DNA from: Leptolyngbya sp. SIOISBB
Lineage (GTDB): Bacteria; Cyanobacteriota; Cyanobacteriia; Phormidesmidales; Phormidesmidaceae
Direction of reading: 5' to 3'
DNA length: 64,000 nucleotides
Assembly: GCA_010671905.1 (NCBI GenBank)
Contig: JAAHII010000001.1
Span: forward strand, 682,001-746,000
Shown: in pieces, positions 52,052-62,358 of the stretch
How positions within the stretch are numbered: the stretch's first letter is position 1
Layout: the number at the start of each line of letters is the position of its first letter
Position numbers and translations under genes: made by a program
The notes under the pieces: generated by a model
Seen by the model: only the letters and a program-made list of their open reading frames with translations
Told to the model about the DNA's origin: nothing
The model's database searches: none

Positions 52052-52744
52052 ATGCCTCGTTCTGCTAGCATCCGAGACCATGTCCGCTCTCGCAACCAGC
52101 CGTACCTGCAAAACGAGGTCATTGAAGAGCGTCTCCAGCAGTTGCTATCGCCTGTGGTGTACAACCAATTGGGACTCTACCGACAGTTAGGGCATCGAGC
52201 GCGGATTCTGACGCTGCCGTTGATGATGGCAGTGGTGCTGCCGTTGATCTGGCGACAGGTCCCCTCGGTGGAGGAACTGACCCGTGTTCTAGAACGGGAA
52301 GAACTGCTGTGGGCGAAAGCGACTAAAGTGACGCAAAAGGCACTATCGAAGCGGTTTCTGGAGCTGAAAGCGGAGCTGTTCAAACGCGTGTTTCAAGACC
52401 TGCTCAGCCCAATGCAAGTGCGCTACCACCGTCCCCTGCCACCGAGCGTCCGTCAAGCTCAGCAGTCGTTTGCCGCCATTTGGATTGCCGAGGGCTCGAC
52501 CTTAGAAGCGCTGTTTCGCAGGTTCAAGAGCCTGGAAGATGCCCCGGTCGGTCAGTTGGGGGGCAAGATGATGGTAATGCTCGATTTGGTGCGCTGTTTA
52601 CCGGTCGAAGTGTGGGTCGAGTCGGCCCCCTATGCCCATGACACGACCTTTACCGAGAGTCTCTTACAGTTGATTGAGGCCCCGACGCTGTTGATTCTCG
52701 ACCGGGGGTTCTGGGATTTTCGCTTGATGCACCAGCTAATTTGA
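52052..52744 (+). pseudogene. IS4-family transposase, truncated at the C-terminus
   Basis: This 230-residue product begins MPRSASIRDHVRSRNQPYLQ and contains FAAIWIAEGSTLEALFRR, LGGKMMVMLDLV and LLILDRGFWDFRLMH, matching the N-terminal and central part of IS4-type enzymes. It ends shortly after the second Asp region (LDRGFWDF), so the segment carrying the catalytic Glu is missing. The first acidic residue reads AEGST where DGST is usual. It lies 49 bp after the IS630 remnant and 170 bp before the chemosensory cluster. Confidence 0.65.
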
Positions 52745-52912
52745 GTCATCTATAGCATCCTTTAGTCGGGCCAGCCTTTTGACTCGGACAAATGACTGCC
52801 CCGTCGTGCTTGCCCTTCAGGGTCCAAAACAGTGGCGCTCAAATCGCTGATTGCTGTTGGGATCTTGGGTAAGTTAAGCGCACATGCTGCTTTGCAAGAG
52901 ACCTAAATCGAT

Positions 52913-53377
52913 ATGCTCATGCTGGTTTTTCGGTTAGGAGACAACCGTTATGCAATTGCGACGCCAGCAATTGTCACCGTGCTTCCTCGGGTGAATTTAC
53001 AGTCCCTTCCTGGCAGCTCGCCAGCGGTGGCAGGCGTATTTCGCTATCAGGGCCAAGTTGTGCCCGTGCTTGATCTCAATCAGCTGTTGCGGGGAGCTGC
53101 TAGCTCAGCCTTATTGAGCACGCGTATTGTCCTTGTGAACCAAGGGGCACCGGATGAACCCACGCGGTTGTTAGGGCTGCTGGCGGAACAGGCGACAGAA
53201 ACGCTGGAATCACATCAGGTTGAGGAAATTGCCGAACGCGTTGATTTTTGTCAAAGTCCTTATCTGAGCGAAATGCTGGTGTCTCAGCAAGACATTATTC
53301 AACAATTGCAGATTTATAGCCTCCTATCTCAGCAAGCGTACGATGAGCTGATCGCGCAAGCCGCAACGGTATCTTAG
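52913..53377 (+). CDS. CheW-like coupling protein (WspB-type)
   Basis: This is a 154-residue CheW/SH3-fold coupling protein. VFRLGDNRYAIATPAIVTVLPR and GVFRYQGQVVPVLDLNQLL are typical, followed by a helix-rich end. It links receptors to the CheA kinase. Its position first in a run of CheR-TPR, MCP, CheW, CheA-REC and CheB genes matches WspB in the Pseudomonas surface-sensing Wsp system. ATG/TTG choices are fixed by conservation near the N-terminus. The CheR gene starts 15 bp downstream. Confidence 0.88.
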   Translation: MLMLVFRLGDNRYAIATPAIVTVLPRVNLQSLPGSSPAVAGVFRYQGQVVPVLDLNQLLRGAASSALLSTRIVLVNQGAPDEPTRLLGLLAEQATETLESHQVEEIAERVDFCQSPYLSEMLVSQQDIIQQLQIYSLLSQQAYDELIAQAATVS

Positions 53378-53392
53378 GGTGAGGTGCTGACG

Positions 53393-54724
53393 ATGGATGG
53401 TCGTTTTGAGCAGACCGAGGCGGGGGGCAACATTGCGGCTTTGCTCAACCAACTGATTGGCCTGAACGAAACCTCAATTGGGTCAGCCGGAGTGCAGCGC
53501 GCCATAGTGCAGGCCATGCAGGTGGCAGGATACCGGGATGTTGAGGCGTATTGGGAGCATTTGCAGGAATCCCAAGCCGCGATCGCGGCGCTGATCGAAG
53601 CGATTGTGGTGCCCGAAACCAGTTTTTTCCGCAATCCTGAATCGTTTGCTTTTCTCAAGCGCTGGGCGAGTCAAACCGGACGGCAACAGGCGGCTGAGGC
53701 ACCTCTACGGCTGTTGAGCTTACCCTGCTCGACCGGCGAAGAACCTTACTCGATCGCTATGACGCTATTGGAAGCGGGATTGTCTGCCGAACAATTTCAG
53801 GTGGATGCCTTGGATGTCAGTGAAGCCGCATTGGCTCAGGCCCGATGCGGCCTGTTCAGTGACTATTCCTTTCGCCCGAGACAGTCAGTGGCTGCATCGC
53901 TCGATGCCATTGTTGATCGCTATTTTCAACGGGAGGGTGAGCGATACCGACTGAGCGATCGCGTGCGATCGCCGGTGCAGTTCCAGTCAGGCAACTTAGC
54001 CGATCCGATGTGCCTTTACCAAACCCGGCCCTATGATGTCGTGTTTTGCCGCAACTTACTGATTTACTTTCATCAGGCCGCCCGCGATCGGGCCATGCAC
54101 ACCTTACATCGACTGCTGAAACCGAACGGATTGTTGTTTTTGGGCTATGCCGAAACCAATCAGATTCATCCCGATCAGTTTGAATCCATTCGCTATCCCC
54201 AGGCGTTTGTCTATCGCCGGGTGGCATCACCGCCAACTCAGGGCAATGAAGCGGCGGCGGCAAGCACTGTCCCCCCACCAGATCTGCCATTGCGACCAGA
54301 GTTACCCGTGGCCCCTAAAACCATGGCTGACGTCGCTCAATCGATCCCCGTCACGCCACCCATCAACCCAACATTACCGTCAGCCATCAAGCCACCCCGA
54401 CTGTCCCCACCCGCTGCCCAGATTTCCCTGAGTGATATTCGGAGCATGGCCGATCGAGGCGAACTGCCGATCGCCGCTACCCAGTGTGATCGCTACCTGC
54501 ACGCTCATCCGACCAGCGCCGCTGCCTACCAACTGCTGGGTGAAATTTATCAAGCTCAGGGAATCGATAAGGCAGCAATGCAGGCTTTTCGCAAAGCCAT
54601 TTACCTCGATCCGACCTGCGTGGAAGCCCTGTTGTATCTCGCCCTACTGTATGAAGATCAAGGCCATTTTGCGGCCGCCGAGCGACTCCGTCAGCGCGTA
54701 CAGCGGCTAACAGTCGACGACTAA
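53393..54724 (+). CDS. CheR methyltransferase with C-terminal TPR (WspC-type)
   Basis: This 443-residue SAM-dependent methyltransferase of receptor glutamates has an N-terminal helical domain (GLNETSIGSAGVQRAIVQAM), then the catalytic part: VPETSFFRNPESF, LPCSTGEEPYSIAMTLLEAG (SAM site), YDVVFCRNLLIYF and LFLGYAETNQ. A Pro-rich linker (~285-345) leads to two TPRs (AAYQLLGEIYQAQGIDKAAM, ALLYLALLYEDQGHFAAAER). The TPR extension is characteristic of WspC/FrzF-like CheR proteins and marks this as a class distinct from flagellar chemotaxis. ATG 53393 is preferred over GTG 53384. Confidence 0.9.
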   Translation: MDGRFEQTEAGGNIAALLNQLIGLNETSIGSAGVQRAIVQAMQVAGYRDVEAYWEHLQESQAAIAALIEAIVVPETSFFRNPESFAFLKRWASQTGRQQAAEAPLRLLSLPCSTGEEPYSIAMTLLEAGLSAEQFQVDALDVSEAALAQARCGLFSDYSFRPRQSVAASLDAIVDRYFQREGERYRLSDRVRSPVQFQSGNLADPMCLYQTRPYDVVFCRNLLIYFHQAARDRAMHTLHRLLKPNGLLFLGYAETNQIHPDQFESIRYPQAFVYRRVASPPTQGNEAAAASTVPPPDLPLRPELPVAPKTMADVAQSIPVTPPINPTLPSAIKPPRLSPPAAQISLSDIRSMADRGELPIAATQCDRYLHAHPTSAAAYQLLGEIYQAQGIDKAAMQAFRKAIYLDPTCVEALLYLALLYEDQGHFAAAERLRQRVQRLTVDD

Positions 54725-54847
54725 TGTGGGCTGCCGCTGACCTGTTATCGCGATGTGATTGCGGGGAACCGTAGGGGGTACCGGATGTTTTGTCTAGTCG
54801 AACCAGTCTCTCTTCATCATCTGCTTATATTTGGTTGAGAATCCACT

Positions 54848-56962
54848 ATGTTGAAGTTCATCAAATCGCAACCGCTAATGGTGCGGGGCCTAGCCATCTT
54901 TGTGCCTCTGTTGTTGGCGACGAGTGGCTTGTTCTTCCTGATTTATCGAGCCCAAGTGGCAGCCGCAAAAGACCGTTTAGTCAGTCGGGAAGTCAACAAA
55001 GTTGAGGTCCAAAAAAACCTAGCGACTCAACGATTTCAAGAAGTTGTGGCTGATCTCATGATTTTGGCTAATCAAGAGGATTTACAGACTCTAGGTCGCG
55101 ATTTACTTGATCCTGCAGCGGCCAGCAATGGGATAACAGCGGCTGAGATGCGGCAAAAGCTCATTACTGATTACTTCTTATTTTCGAGTCAAAAACAGCT
55201 CTATGCTCAGGTGCGCTTTCTGGATCCGCAGGGACAAGAATTGATTCGTGTCGACTTTGATCCAGAGCAAAATAACCCTGCAATCGTGCCCGATAGTGAG
55301 CTGCAAAATAAGGGCGATCGCTACTACTTTGAGGAGGCGTTTCTGCTCGGTCAAGGTGAGATTTTTATGTCCCCGTTTGACCTCAATGTGGAACAGGGCA
55401 AGGTTCAGGAACCGTACCTCCCCGTGATTCGATTTGCCGCTCCCGTGTTTGATCAGCAGGAGCGCCGCACCGGTCTGGTCGTGCTCAATTTTTTAGGTCG
55501 GAACCTGCTGGATCGCCTCGAACTCGATATTGATGGCGCTGACGGCCAGTTCATGCTGCTGAACTCCTCAGGTTATTGGCTGAAAGGCCCGACGCCCGAA
55601 GAGGAATGGGGATTCATGTTTGACGATCGCCAAGACCAAACCTTTACTCAACGCTACCCCGAAGTGTGGCAGAGGATGCAGGCCGATGACACTGGCCAAA
55701 TGGAAACGGCAGAGGGATTGTTTATCTTTGCCGCCATTGAGCCGCTAGCGGTGATTCAGCAGGCGACAAACCGCGCAATACAAGGCATTAGTCAACCAGA
55801 CGGGTCATCTTACCACTGGGAAATTGTGTCTTTTATCTCGCCCGAGGCATTGAGCACCCTCTCGCGACGGATTTTTTCCCAGCTGCTGCCGTTATATCTA
55901 CTCATGGTGGGGGTGATTGGTGTGGCCACGCTGCTGATTTTGAAGCAGCTGCAGCTAGCGACCCAGACGCAGAATCGCATCGTGGCGGGTATGGCGATTG
56001 CCGAAAAAATATCGGCTGGTGACTTGACGACCCGACTGGAACTGGGTGAGCGCCAGGATGACCTTAACCGGTTACTCAGAGCCTTTGACACCATGGCCGA
56101 GCGCCTGAGTCAGCTGATCGGACAGATTCAGGCGTCGGGCATTCAGGTGACCTCTTCCACCACCCAGCTAGCATCCGCCAGTCATCAGCTGGAGGCGACG
56201 CTGTCGGAGCAAGTGGCCTCGACCCACGAGATTAACGCCACCACCCAGCAGATTGCGGCGACTTCTGAAGAGCTGTCGCATCAGGTCGAGCAGGTAGCTG
56301 ATCGGGTCAGCGCGACGGCCACCACGGCTGGCCAAAGTCAGCAGGAGTTGAGCCAGATGGAACAGACGGTGCGTCAGCTTGCCACCGCCACTGACAGCAT
56401 TAGCAATCGCCTCGGGTTGATTAGCGATCGCGCCAATACGATTAACAGCGTCATCAGCACCATCACCAAAGTGGCCGATCAGACCAACCTCCTGTCGCTG
56501 AATGCGGCGATCGAAGCCGAAAAGGCGGGTGAGTATGGGGCAGGCTTTGGCGTCGTAGCGCGGGAAATTCGCCGATTAGCGGATCAAACAGCGGTCGCCA
56601 CGCTAGAAATCGAAGACATGGTGCAAGATATGCAGTCCACCGTCGCATCTGGTGTGATGGAAGTGGATAAGTTCAGCCAGGAGGTGAATCTGGGCCTAGG
56701 CAGTATTCAAGGCATCACGCAGCAAATCACCCAGGTCATCGAACAGGTGACCGCACTTGACCCGCAGTTTACGGCCATCAATCAGAGTACCGAAGCCCAA
56801 TCCGAGGGGGCCCAGCAAATCAGCGCGGCGATGGGGCAGCTCAACGACACTTCCCAGCAGACGGCTCAGTCAATGCAGGAAAACTCCCGCGCGATCGCTA
56901 ATCTAAACCAGGTAGTGCAAGGGCTACAGCAAGAAATTGCCTGTTTCACAGTGAGTGCCTAA
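54848..56962 (+). CDS. Methyl-accepting chemoreceptor 1 (WspA-type)
   Basis: This 704-residue receptor has a span at ~13-33 ([20 protein letters not shown]), a large extracytoplasmic sensor (~35-340) of dCache-like type with [32 protein letters not shown] and [13 protein letters not shown], a second span at ~345-365, HAMP to ~425, and the signalling domain to the end. The hairpin tip reads [20 protein letters not shown], followed by [12 protein letters not shown]. The ligand is unknown. There is no CheR-binding pentapeptide at the end (...CFTVSA). Coupled to CheW/CheA of the same cluster. Confidence 0.92.
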   Translation: MLKFIKSQPLMVRGLAIFVPLLLATSGLFFLIYRAQVAAAKDRLVSREVNKVEVQKNLATQRFQEVVADLMILANQEDLQTLGRDLLDPAAASNGITAAEMRQKLITDYFLFSSQKQLYAQVRFLDPQGQELIRVDFDPEQNNPAIVPDSELQNKGDRYYFEEAFLLGQGEIFMSPFDLNVEQGKVQEPYLPVIRFAAPVFDQQERRTGLVVLNFLGRNLLDRLELDIDGADGQFMLLNSSGYWLKGPTPEEEWGFMFDDRQDQTFTQRYPEVWQRMQADDTGQMETAEGLFIFAAIEPLAVIQQATNRAIQGISQPDGSSYHWEIVSFISPEALSTLSRRIFSQLLPLYLLMVGVIGVATLLILKQLQLATQTQNRIVAGMAIAEKISAGDLTTRLELGERQDDLNRLLRAFDTMAERLSQLIGQIQASGIQVTSSTTQLASASHQLEATLSEQVASTHEINATTQQIAATSEELSHQVEQVADRVSATATTAGQSQQELSQMEQTVRQLATATDSISNRLGLISDRANTINSVISTITKVADQTNLLSLNAAIEAEKAGEYGAGFGVVAREIRRLADQTAVATLEIEDMVQDMQSTVASGVMEVDKFSQEVNLGLGSIQGITQQITQVIEQVTALDPQFTAINQSTEAQSEGAQQISAAMGQLNDTSQQTAQSMQENSRAIANLNQVVQGLQQEIACFTVSA

Positions 56963-57456
56963 GGCGATGGTCTCCTCCCCACCCAGTTAAACCTTGATGC
57001 ATCGACTGAAGAAAATGTCGTTAGTTGCCGCCAGCGGTATGAAGCAGATCGACCCGCGCCGTCGCCAGCACGGCCAGGTGATGCCGATGTTGGCCATCTC
57101 GGACACCAGGGGATTGAGGGGAGCAGGCTGCTACCATCGCTGCCACCACAGTTCGCCGTAGCAGATCCCGATGGAGAAAATCATCCTTCAGCGCACCGCC
57201 GCTGAGTAGCGCGAGAACACCGCTTAGCCCTACCACTCAGTCCACCACTCCCGCCCGTCGTGGGAAGCACGGCGGACCATCACAACCTCAGAAAACCGCA
57301 TAGCGAGGCCAAATTCTCACAGTCCGTCGCGCTTGATGGGCACACTGTCTACTGGGGGAACCGGCTGCGGCGATCGCCACAGCCCTTTCAAAATCCTTCC
57401 TGTCGATTGCGTCAGACCCGATGCGCGTAATATCACCTCTTACCCAACCAGAACTC
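56963..57456. other. Intergenic region between the two chemoreceptors
   Basis: About 490 bp with no supported gene. Frames here have skewed composition and no recognisable features. The length suggests that the second receptor may have its own promoter. Confidence 0.5.
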
Positions 57457-59169
57457 ATGAAACCCAGCACCACTCACCAAGGCGTCAAGATCAATCAGTT
57501 AGTCCTGAGTGGATTTGGCATCGTCGTTGTCCTCACCAGTATTGCTACGGTGACGGCTCAGTTCACCACCCGAACGTTAGATGAAGCCAATCGCTGGGTG
57601 GCTCATACCTATGCGGTCATCGCTGAGCTGAGAGATCTGGAAAAGACCTTAGTCGATGCGGAAACGGGCCAACGGGGGTTTCTGTACACCGACAAAGCTC
57701 GCTATTTAGAGCCTTATGATGCCGCCATCAACACCGTGGATGATGGGTTCGCTGAACTCAAAACTCTGATTGCTGACAACCCCGAGCAGTTAGAGCGGCT
57801 GGCTACCGTTGAAGATCTGGCTGACCAAAAACTAGAAGAGCTAGCCGCCACCATCGACCTGACCCGTCAGGGACGAGAAGACGCCGCTTACGAGCTCGTG
57901 TTGAGCGATCTGGGTAAGGAGATTATGGAAGATATCCGGGCACAGCTGGCCGAGATGGTGGCGGTTGAGCAACAACTGCTGGCAGAGCGCGATCAGTCTG
58001 CGGCTAGAGCGCAAGCGCTGGCTACCTGGGTGCATTGGCTGAGCCTCGTCATCATTTCGGGGGTCGCTATTGGGGTATCCATCATTGTGATGCGGGCCTT
58101 ACAACGGTCGTTGCAAACTGCCTTTCGAGTGGCCGAACGGCTTGCAGAAGGCGATTTTACCGCCACGACTGAGGTCAAGAGCACGGATGAGATCGGTAAA
58201 GTCATCAACAAGATGCAACACACAGCCCAGCGCTTAGCCGGTCTCATCGGTGGCGGGCAGCAGTCGAGCCTGGCGGTCACCGATTCGACGACCCATATTG
58301 CGGCCTCTGGTAAGCAGTTGGAAGCCACGCTGCGAGAACAAACAGCGACCACCCTGGAAACCGCCTCTACCGCTCAGCAAATTGCCGCAACTGTGCAAGA
58401 ACTCGTCGCCACCATGGATCAGGTGGCCGCGCTCTCCCAGGGGACGGCAACCGCTGCCGCCAGTAGTCAAACCAGTTTGGCAGAGATGAAGGCAACGATG
58501 GCGCACCTATCCCAGGCGACAGTGGCGATCGCGAATCGACTGGGGGCGATCAGTGAAAGGGCGAACGGCATCAACGCTGCGGTGACCACCATTGCCAAAG
58601 TGGCTGACCAGACCAACCTGTTGTCTTTGAACGCGGCGATTGAGGCAGAAAAGGCGGGGGAATTTGGGGCTGGGTTTGCCGTGGTGGCACGGGAAATCCG
58701 TCGCCTAGCGGATCAAACTGCGGTCGCCACTTTAGAAATTGAGGAGATGGTAGGAGACATGCAGTCTGCGGTGTCGAGCGGCGTCATGGAAATGGATAAG
58801 TTCTCAGGGGAGGTGAACCAAAGTGTGGCAGACGTGGTGCAGGTCAGCGGCCAGGTCACTCAAATTATGCAGCAGGTGCAAGAACTCTCCCCGCGTTTTG
58901 AGCGGGTGAACGAGGGCATGGACTCCCAAGCCATGGGGGCACAGCAAATCAGTGAGGCGATGGCGCAGCTCAGTGGCGTGTCGCAGCAAACCAGCGACGC
59001 TTTAGAGAGTATCAATACGGCGATCGCTCAGCTGAATCAAACGGCTCAAAGGCTGCAGCAGGAGATGGGGCACTTTAAGGTGGGTGCGGTCACGGCGGGA
59101 GATGACGCCTCCCCTTCTGCTCATCCTCCGAGGGGGGCGCGACCACGCTCACCGCTCCCAGCCGTTTAG
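57457..59169 (+). CDS. Methyl-accepting chemoreceptor 2 with CHASE3 sensor
   Basis: This 570-residue receptor has spans at ~14-36 ([21 protein letters not shown]-like) and ~190-212 around a CHASE3 sensor ([20 protein letters not shown] and [19 protein letters not shown]). HAMP (~213-265) and a signalling domain follow; the tip is [20 protein letters not shown], nearly identical to receptor 1 over ~100 residues, so the two tips are interchangeable for the same kinase while the sensors differ. A Pro/Arg-rich C-terminal tail ends the protein. The start is taken at ATG 57457; an upstream frame to 57421 has no conserved residues. Confidence 0.9.
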   Translation: MKPSTTHQGVKINQLVLSGFGIVVVLTSIATVTAQFTTRTLDEANRWVAHTYAVIAELRDLEKTLVDAETGQRGFLYTDKARYLEPYDAAINTVDDGFAELKTLIADNPEQLERLATVEDLADQKLEELAATIDLTRQGREDAAYELVLSDLGKEIMEDIRAQLAEMVAVEQQLLAERDQSAARAQALATWVHWLSLVIISGVAIGVSIIVMRALQRSLQTAFRVAERLAEGDFTATTEVKSTDEIGKVINKMQHTAQRLAGLIGGGQQSSLAVTDSTTHIAASGKQLEATLREQTATTLETASTAQQIAATVQELVATMDQVAALSQGTATAAASSQTSLAEMKATMAHLSQATVAIANRLGAISERANGINAAVTTIAKVADQTNLLSLNAAIEAEKAGEFGAGFAVVAREIRRLADQTAVATLEIEEMVGDMQSAVSSGVMEMDKFSGEVNQSVADVVQVSGQVTQIMQQVQELSPRFERVNEGMDSQAMGAQQISEAMAQLSGVSQQTSDALESINTAIAQLNQTAQRLQQEMGHFKVGAVTAGDDASPSAHPPRGARPRSPLPAV

Positions 59170-59229
59170 CCCACAGCGGTCATGAGAGTAATTTTGCCGC
59201 TGACCGAAACCTGACCCAAGAGGTTTGAC

Positions 59230-59889
59230 ATGCCAAACGATTGCTGGAATCAAATAGGGGTGCGGGGCGATCGCACTTGCCCCACGCTAGAGACGGTGAT
59301 TCATTGCCAAAACTGTCCGGTGTACAGTCAGGCGGGACGGGAACTGTTGGATCGTCCTGCCCCAGCCGACTACCTGGCCGAATGGACTACGCGACTGGCG
59401 GAAGATCGTTCGCAGCAGGTGGAGGAAACGCTGTCGGTGGCCCTATTCCGCTTGGGAGCAGAATGGCTCGCGTTGCCTGGCGACGTCCTACGTCAGGTGT
59501 TGCCGCCGAGTCCGGTGCATTCCTTGCCCCATCGCCGCGATCGCGTGCTCCGTGGGTTGGTCAACGTGCGTGGCCAACTGCTGCTCTGTGTCGCTTTGTC
59601 GGACCTGTTGGGGCTGGCCGCCGCGTCGGGTGAAGCCGCGGAACGTCTGCCCCCCGGCAGCTACGCTCGGCTGGTGGTGATGACTCGGGGAGACGAGACC
59701 TGGGCCTTTGAGACGGATGAGTTCTACGGTTTGCACCGCTGTCCGCTGCCGAACATTCACGCGGCCCCAACCCATGCCAGCAAAATTTTGGCTACCCTGA
59801 CGCAGAATATTCTGCACTGGCGCGACCAGCACGTCAGCTACCTGAACCGCGATCGCCTGTTCGATACCCTGCAACAGCAAACGCTATGA
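59230..59889 (+). CDS. CheW-like coupling protein with N-terminal Cys motif (WspD-type)
   Basis: This is a 219-residue protein. The N-terminal ~45 residues contain four Cys in CWNQIGVRGDRTCPTLE followed by IHCQNCPVYSQAGRELLDR, the pattern seen in WspD-type CheW proteins and possibly a metal site. The CheW domain follows from ~65 (VALFRLGAEWLALPGDVLR, RVLRGLVNVRGQLLLCVALSD). The gene overlaps the CheA start by four bases (ATGA), so it is translationally coupled to the kinase. In Pseudomonas, WspB and WspD are both needed to place WspA receptors in different arrays. Confidence 0.9.
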   Translation: MPNDCWNQIGVRGDRTCPTLETVIHCQNCPVYSQAGRELLDRPAPADYLAEWTTRLAEDRSQQVEETLSVALFRLGAEWLALPGDVLRQVLPPSPVHSLPHRRDRVLRGLVNVRGQLLLCVALSDLLGLAAASGEAAERLPPGSYARLVVMTRGDETWAFETDEFYGLHRCPLPNIHAAPTHASKILATLTQNILHWRDQHVSYLNRDRLFDTLQQQTL

Positions 59890-62219
59890 CACCCGACACG
59901 CCTGACCTCAGCAACTTTTCCCTGCTGGATATTTTTTGCCTGGAAGTCGAAACGCAGATGGCCCTGCTCAACGACAACCTGCTTGCGATCGAGCGCCAGC
60001 CCAACGCCGACGCTGCTACCACGGCTAAACGTCTAGAAGCCTTGATGCGCGGTGCCCACTCCATCAAAGGCGCGGCCCGCATTGTGGGGCTAGATCTTGC
60101 TGTGGGGGTGGCCCATACGATGGAAGACTGCTTTGTCGCAGCCCAGAATGGCGAACTGTCCATCACCCCGGCTGCGGTTGATGTGCTGCTCAACGGCGTG
60201 GACTGGTTTGCGCAGCTGCAGCAACTTTCTGCCAACGAACTGGCCCCCTGGCTGGACAGTCAGGCAGACGAAATCGCTCAGCTCCAAACGGCGATCGCCG
60301 CCCTCCTGACCGAGACTCCCGCCTCATCCTCTGTCGTTCCCGCCGCTGCGGTTCCTGCCTCTTCCCCCTCTTCCCCACCTGCTCCTGCTGCGCCTGCTGC
60401 CCCGCCCTCCTCTCTGCCAGCTGCCGTCCCGGCTCCTGCTGCCATTGCCGCCGAACCCGCATCCCCGCCTGAAACGATCGCGGGCGATCGCACGGTGCGT
60501 GTTAGCGTTGACAATCTCAATCAGCTCATGGCGCTGGCGGGGGAAGCGGTGGTGGAGGCCAACTGGCTGCAACCGTTTATGGATTCCTTGCTGCAGCTCA
60601 GGCAAGAAAACCAACATTTGCTCCGAGCCCTAGAAACCATTCAGCAGGAAACCGCTCTACCAGAGTCTGCGGCTCAGCAGTTGCAGGTAATTAGCCATCA
60701 GGCTCAAGATAGCCAGCAGGTGCTCGGCGATCGCCTGGGCCATCTCGAACAGTTTTCGCAGCGCTTCCATCAGCTTTCCGATAGCCTTTATCGCGAAGTC
60801 ATTGCCAGCCACATGCGACCGTTTGCGGATGGAGTGCAGGGGTTCCGGCGCATGGTGCGCGACTTGGCCAAGCAGGCGGGCAAGCAGATTTGTTTGGATA
60901 TCGTGGGTGCTACCACCCAGGTTGATCGTGACATTCTTGACCAACTGGAAGCACCGCTGACGCATATGCTGCGCAACGCGATCGCCCACGGCATCGAGTT
61001 CCCCACCGATCGCCAGGCGGCAGGCAAACCCGCCGAGGGCTGCATTACTATCGAAGCGTCCCACCGGGCTGGCATGCTGTCCATCACCATCAGTGACGAC
61101 GGTCGCGGCATTGATCTGGAGCAATTGCGGCAATCAGTTGTGCAAAAGGGCTTAACCACGGCGGCACTCGCCGCCCACCTTAGCGACACCGAACTGCTGG
61201 AGTTCCTGTTTTTGCCAGGATTTTCGACGGCTAGCCAGGTCAACGAAATCGCCGGACGAGGCGTGGGGTTAGACATCGCTAAAAGCATGGTGCAGGAGGT
61301 GGGCGGCCTGCTGCGGGTTTCATCCCAATTGGGTCAGGGTACTCGCTTCCACTTCCAATTGCCGCTAACGCTGTCCGTGATTCGAGCGCTGCTCGTCGAG
61401 ATTGCCGGCGAACCGTATGCCTTTGGTTTGACTCGCATTGATCAGGTGCTGATGGTGCCACAGTCCGACGTTCAGGTCAGCGAAAATCATCCCTATATCG
61501 TCCTGGATGATGCTAACGTCAGCCTAGTCACGGCTCCGCAAGTCCTGGAACTCCCCGAATCTGCCGCTCCCCAGCAATCTTGCCTGCCCGTTGTGATTCT
61601 GAGCGATCAGACCCACCGCTATGGTCTCGTCGTTGATCGCTTTTTAGGTGAGCGCGATTTGGTAGTGCGGCCGCTTGACCCGCGTCTCGGCAAAGTACAG
61701 GACATCAGCGCCGCTGCCGTGACTGAAGACGGTTTGCCGCTTTTGATTATCGATGTGGCCGACCTGGTGCGCTCCATTGACCAGCTGGTCTCGGGCGGTC
61801 AGCTGCAGTGGAGCCAACAGTCAGTCAATGCGACGGCAACGCGACAGCAACGCGTCCTCGTCGTCGACGATTCCATCACGGTGCGCGAAATGGAGCGCAA
61901 ACTGCTGCAAAATCGGGGCTATCACGTCGATGTCGCGGTCAACGGGATGGAAGGTTGGAACACGGTGCGAACGGGTAATTACGATCTCGTGATCTCTGAT
62001 ATCGACATGCCCCGCATGAACGGTATCGAACTCGTCCGCAATATTAAGAACCACCCCCAACTCCACACCCTCCCGGTCATCATCGTTTCCTACAAAGACC
62101 GTCAAGCAGACCAACTGGCAGGCTTGGAAGTTGGCGCAGACTATTACTTAACCAAGAGTAGCTTTCACGACAACAGCCTACTGAATGCCGTCACGGATTT
62201 GATTGGGGTGTCAGGGTAA
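59886..62219 (+). CDS. CheA-type kinase with C-terminal receiver (WspE-type)
   Basis: This is a 777-residue hybrid kinase. Hpt (~1-120): LMRGAHSIKGAARIVGL contains the phospho-His. A Pro/Ala-rich linker (~140-200) and a dimerisation domain precede the ATPase with HMLRNAIAHGIEFPTDR (N box), DDGRGIDLEQL (G1) and GRGVGLDIAKSMV (G2). The regulatory CheW-like domain follows (~480-625), and a receiver ends the protein (VLVVDDSITVREMERKLLQ, YDLVISDIDMPRMNG, Lys in YYLTKSSF). CheA-REC fusion is the WspE arrangement. Its N-terminal Hpt has no P2-type CheY-binding domain, as in other Wsp kinases. Confidence 0.93.
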   Translation: MTPDTPDLSNFSLLDIFCLEVETQMALLNDNLLAIERQPNADAATTAKRLEALMRGAHSIKGAARIVGLDLAVGVAHTMEDCFVAAQNGELSITPAAVDVLLNGVDWFAQLQQLSANELAPWLDSQADEIAQLQTAIAALLTETPASSSVVPAAAVPASSPSSPPAPAAPAAPPSSLPAAVPAPAAIAAEPASPPETIAGDRTVRVSVDNLNQLMALAGEAVVEANWLQPFMDSLLQLRQENQHLLRALETIQQETALPESAAQQLQVISHQAQDSQQVLGDRLGHLEQFSQRFHQLSDSLYREVIASHMRPFADGVQGFRRMVRDLAKQAGKQICLDIVGATTQVDRDILDQLEAPLTHMLRNAIAHGIEFPTDRQAAGKPAEGCITIEASHRAGMLSITISDDGRGIDLEQLRQSVVQKGLTTAALAAHLSDTELLEFLFLPGFSTASQVNEIAGRGVGLDIAKSMVQEVGGLLRVSSQLGQGTRFHFQLPLTLSVIRALLVEIAGEPYAFGLTRIDQVLMVPQSDVQVSENHPYIVLDDANVSLVTAPQVLELPESAAPQQSCLPVVILSDQTHRYGLVVDRFLGERDLVVRPLDPRLGKVQDISAAAVTEDGLPLLIIDVADLVRSIDQLVSGGQLQWSQQSVNATATRQQRVLVVDDSITVREMERKLLQNRGYHVDVAVNGMEGWNTVRTGNYDLVISDIDMPRMNGIELVRNIKNHPQLHTLPVIIVSYKDRQADQLAGLEVGADYYLTKSSFHDNSLLNAVTDLIGVSG

Positions 62220-62267
62220 GTATCAATAGAGGACGTTAGGGTAGCAGAGTAAAGCATGGCCAGGTGA

Positions 62268-62301
62268 CTACAGACAGATCGCTGATTCGATCTGTCTGTA
62301 G
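62268..62301. promoter_or_regulatory. Perfect 14-bp hairpin between cheA and cheB
   Basis: CTACAGACAGATCG (62268-62281) is exactly inverted at 62288-62301 with loop CTGATT. No T-run follows, so it is not a simple terminator, but it could attenuate or stabilise the cheA-cheB message in the 139-bp gap. Confidence 0.6.
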
Positions 62302-62358
62302 AAAAACAATGCTGGCTAACCCAACCACCCATCGACCTAACGACCCCACCATGCTCCC

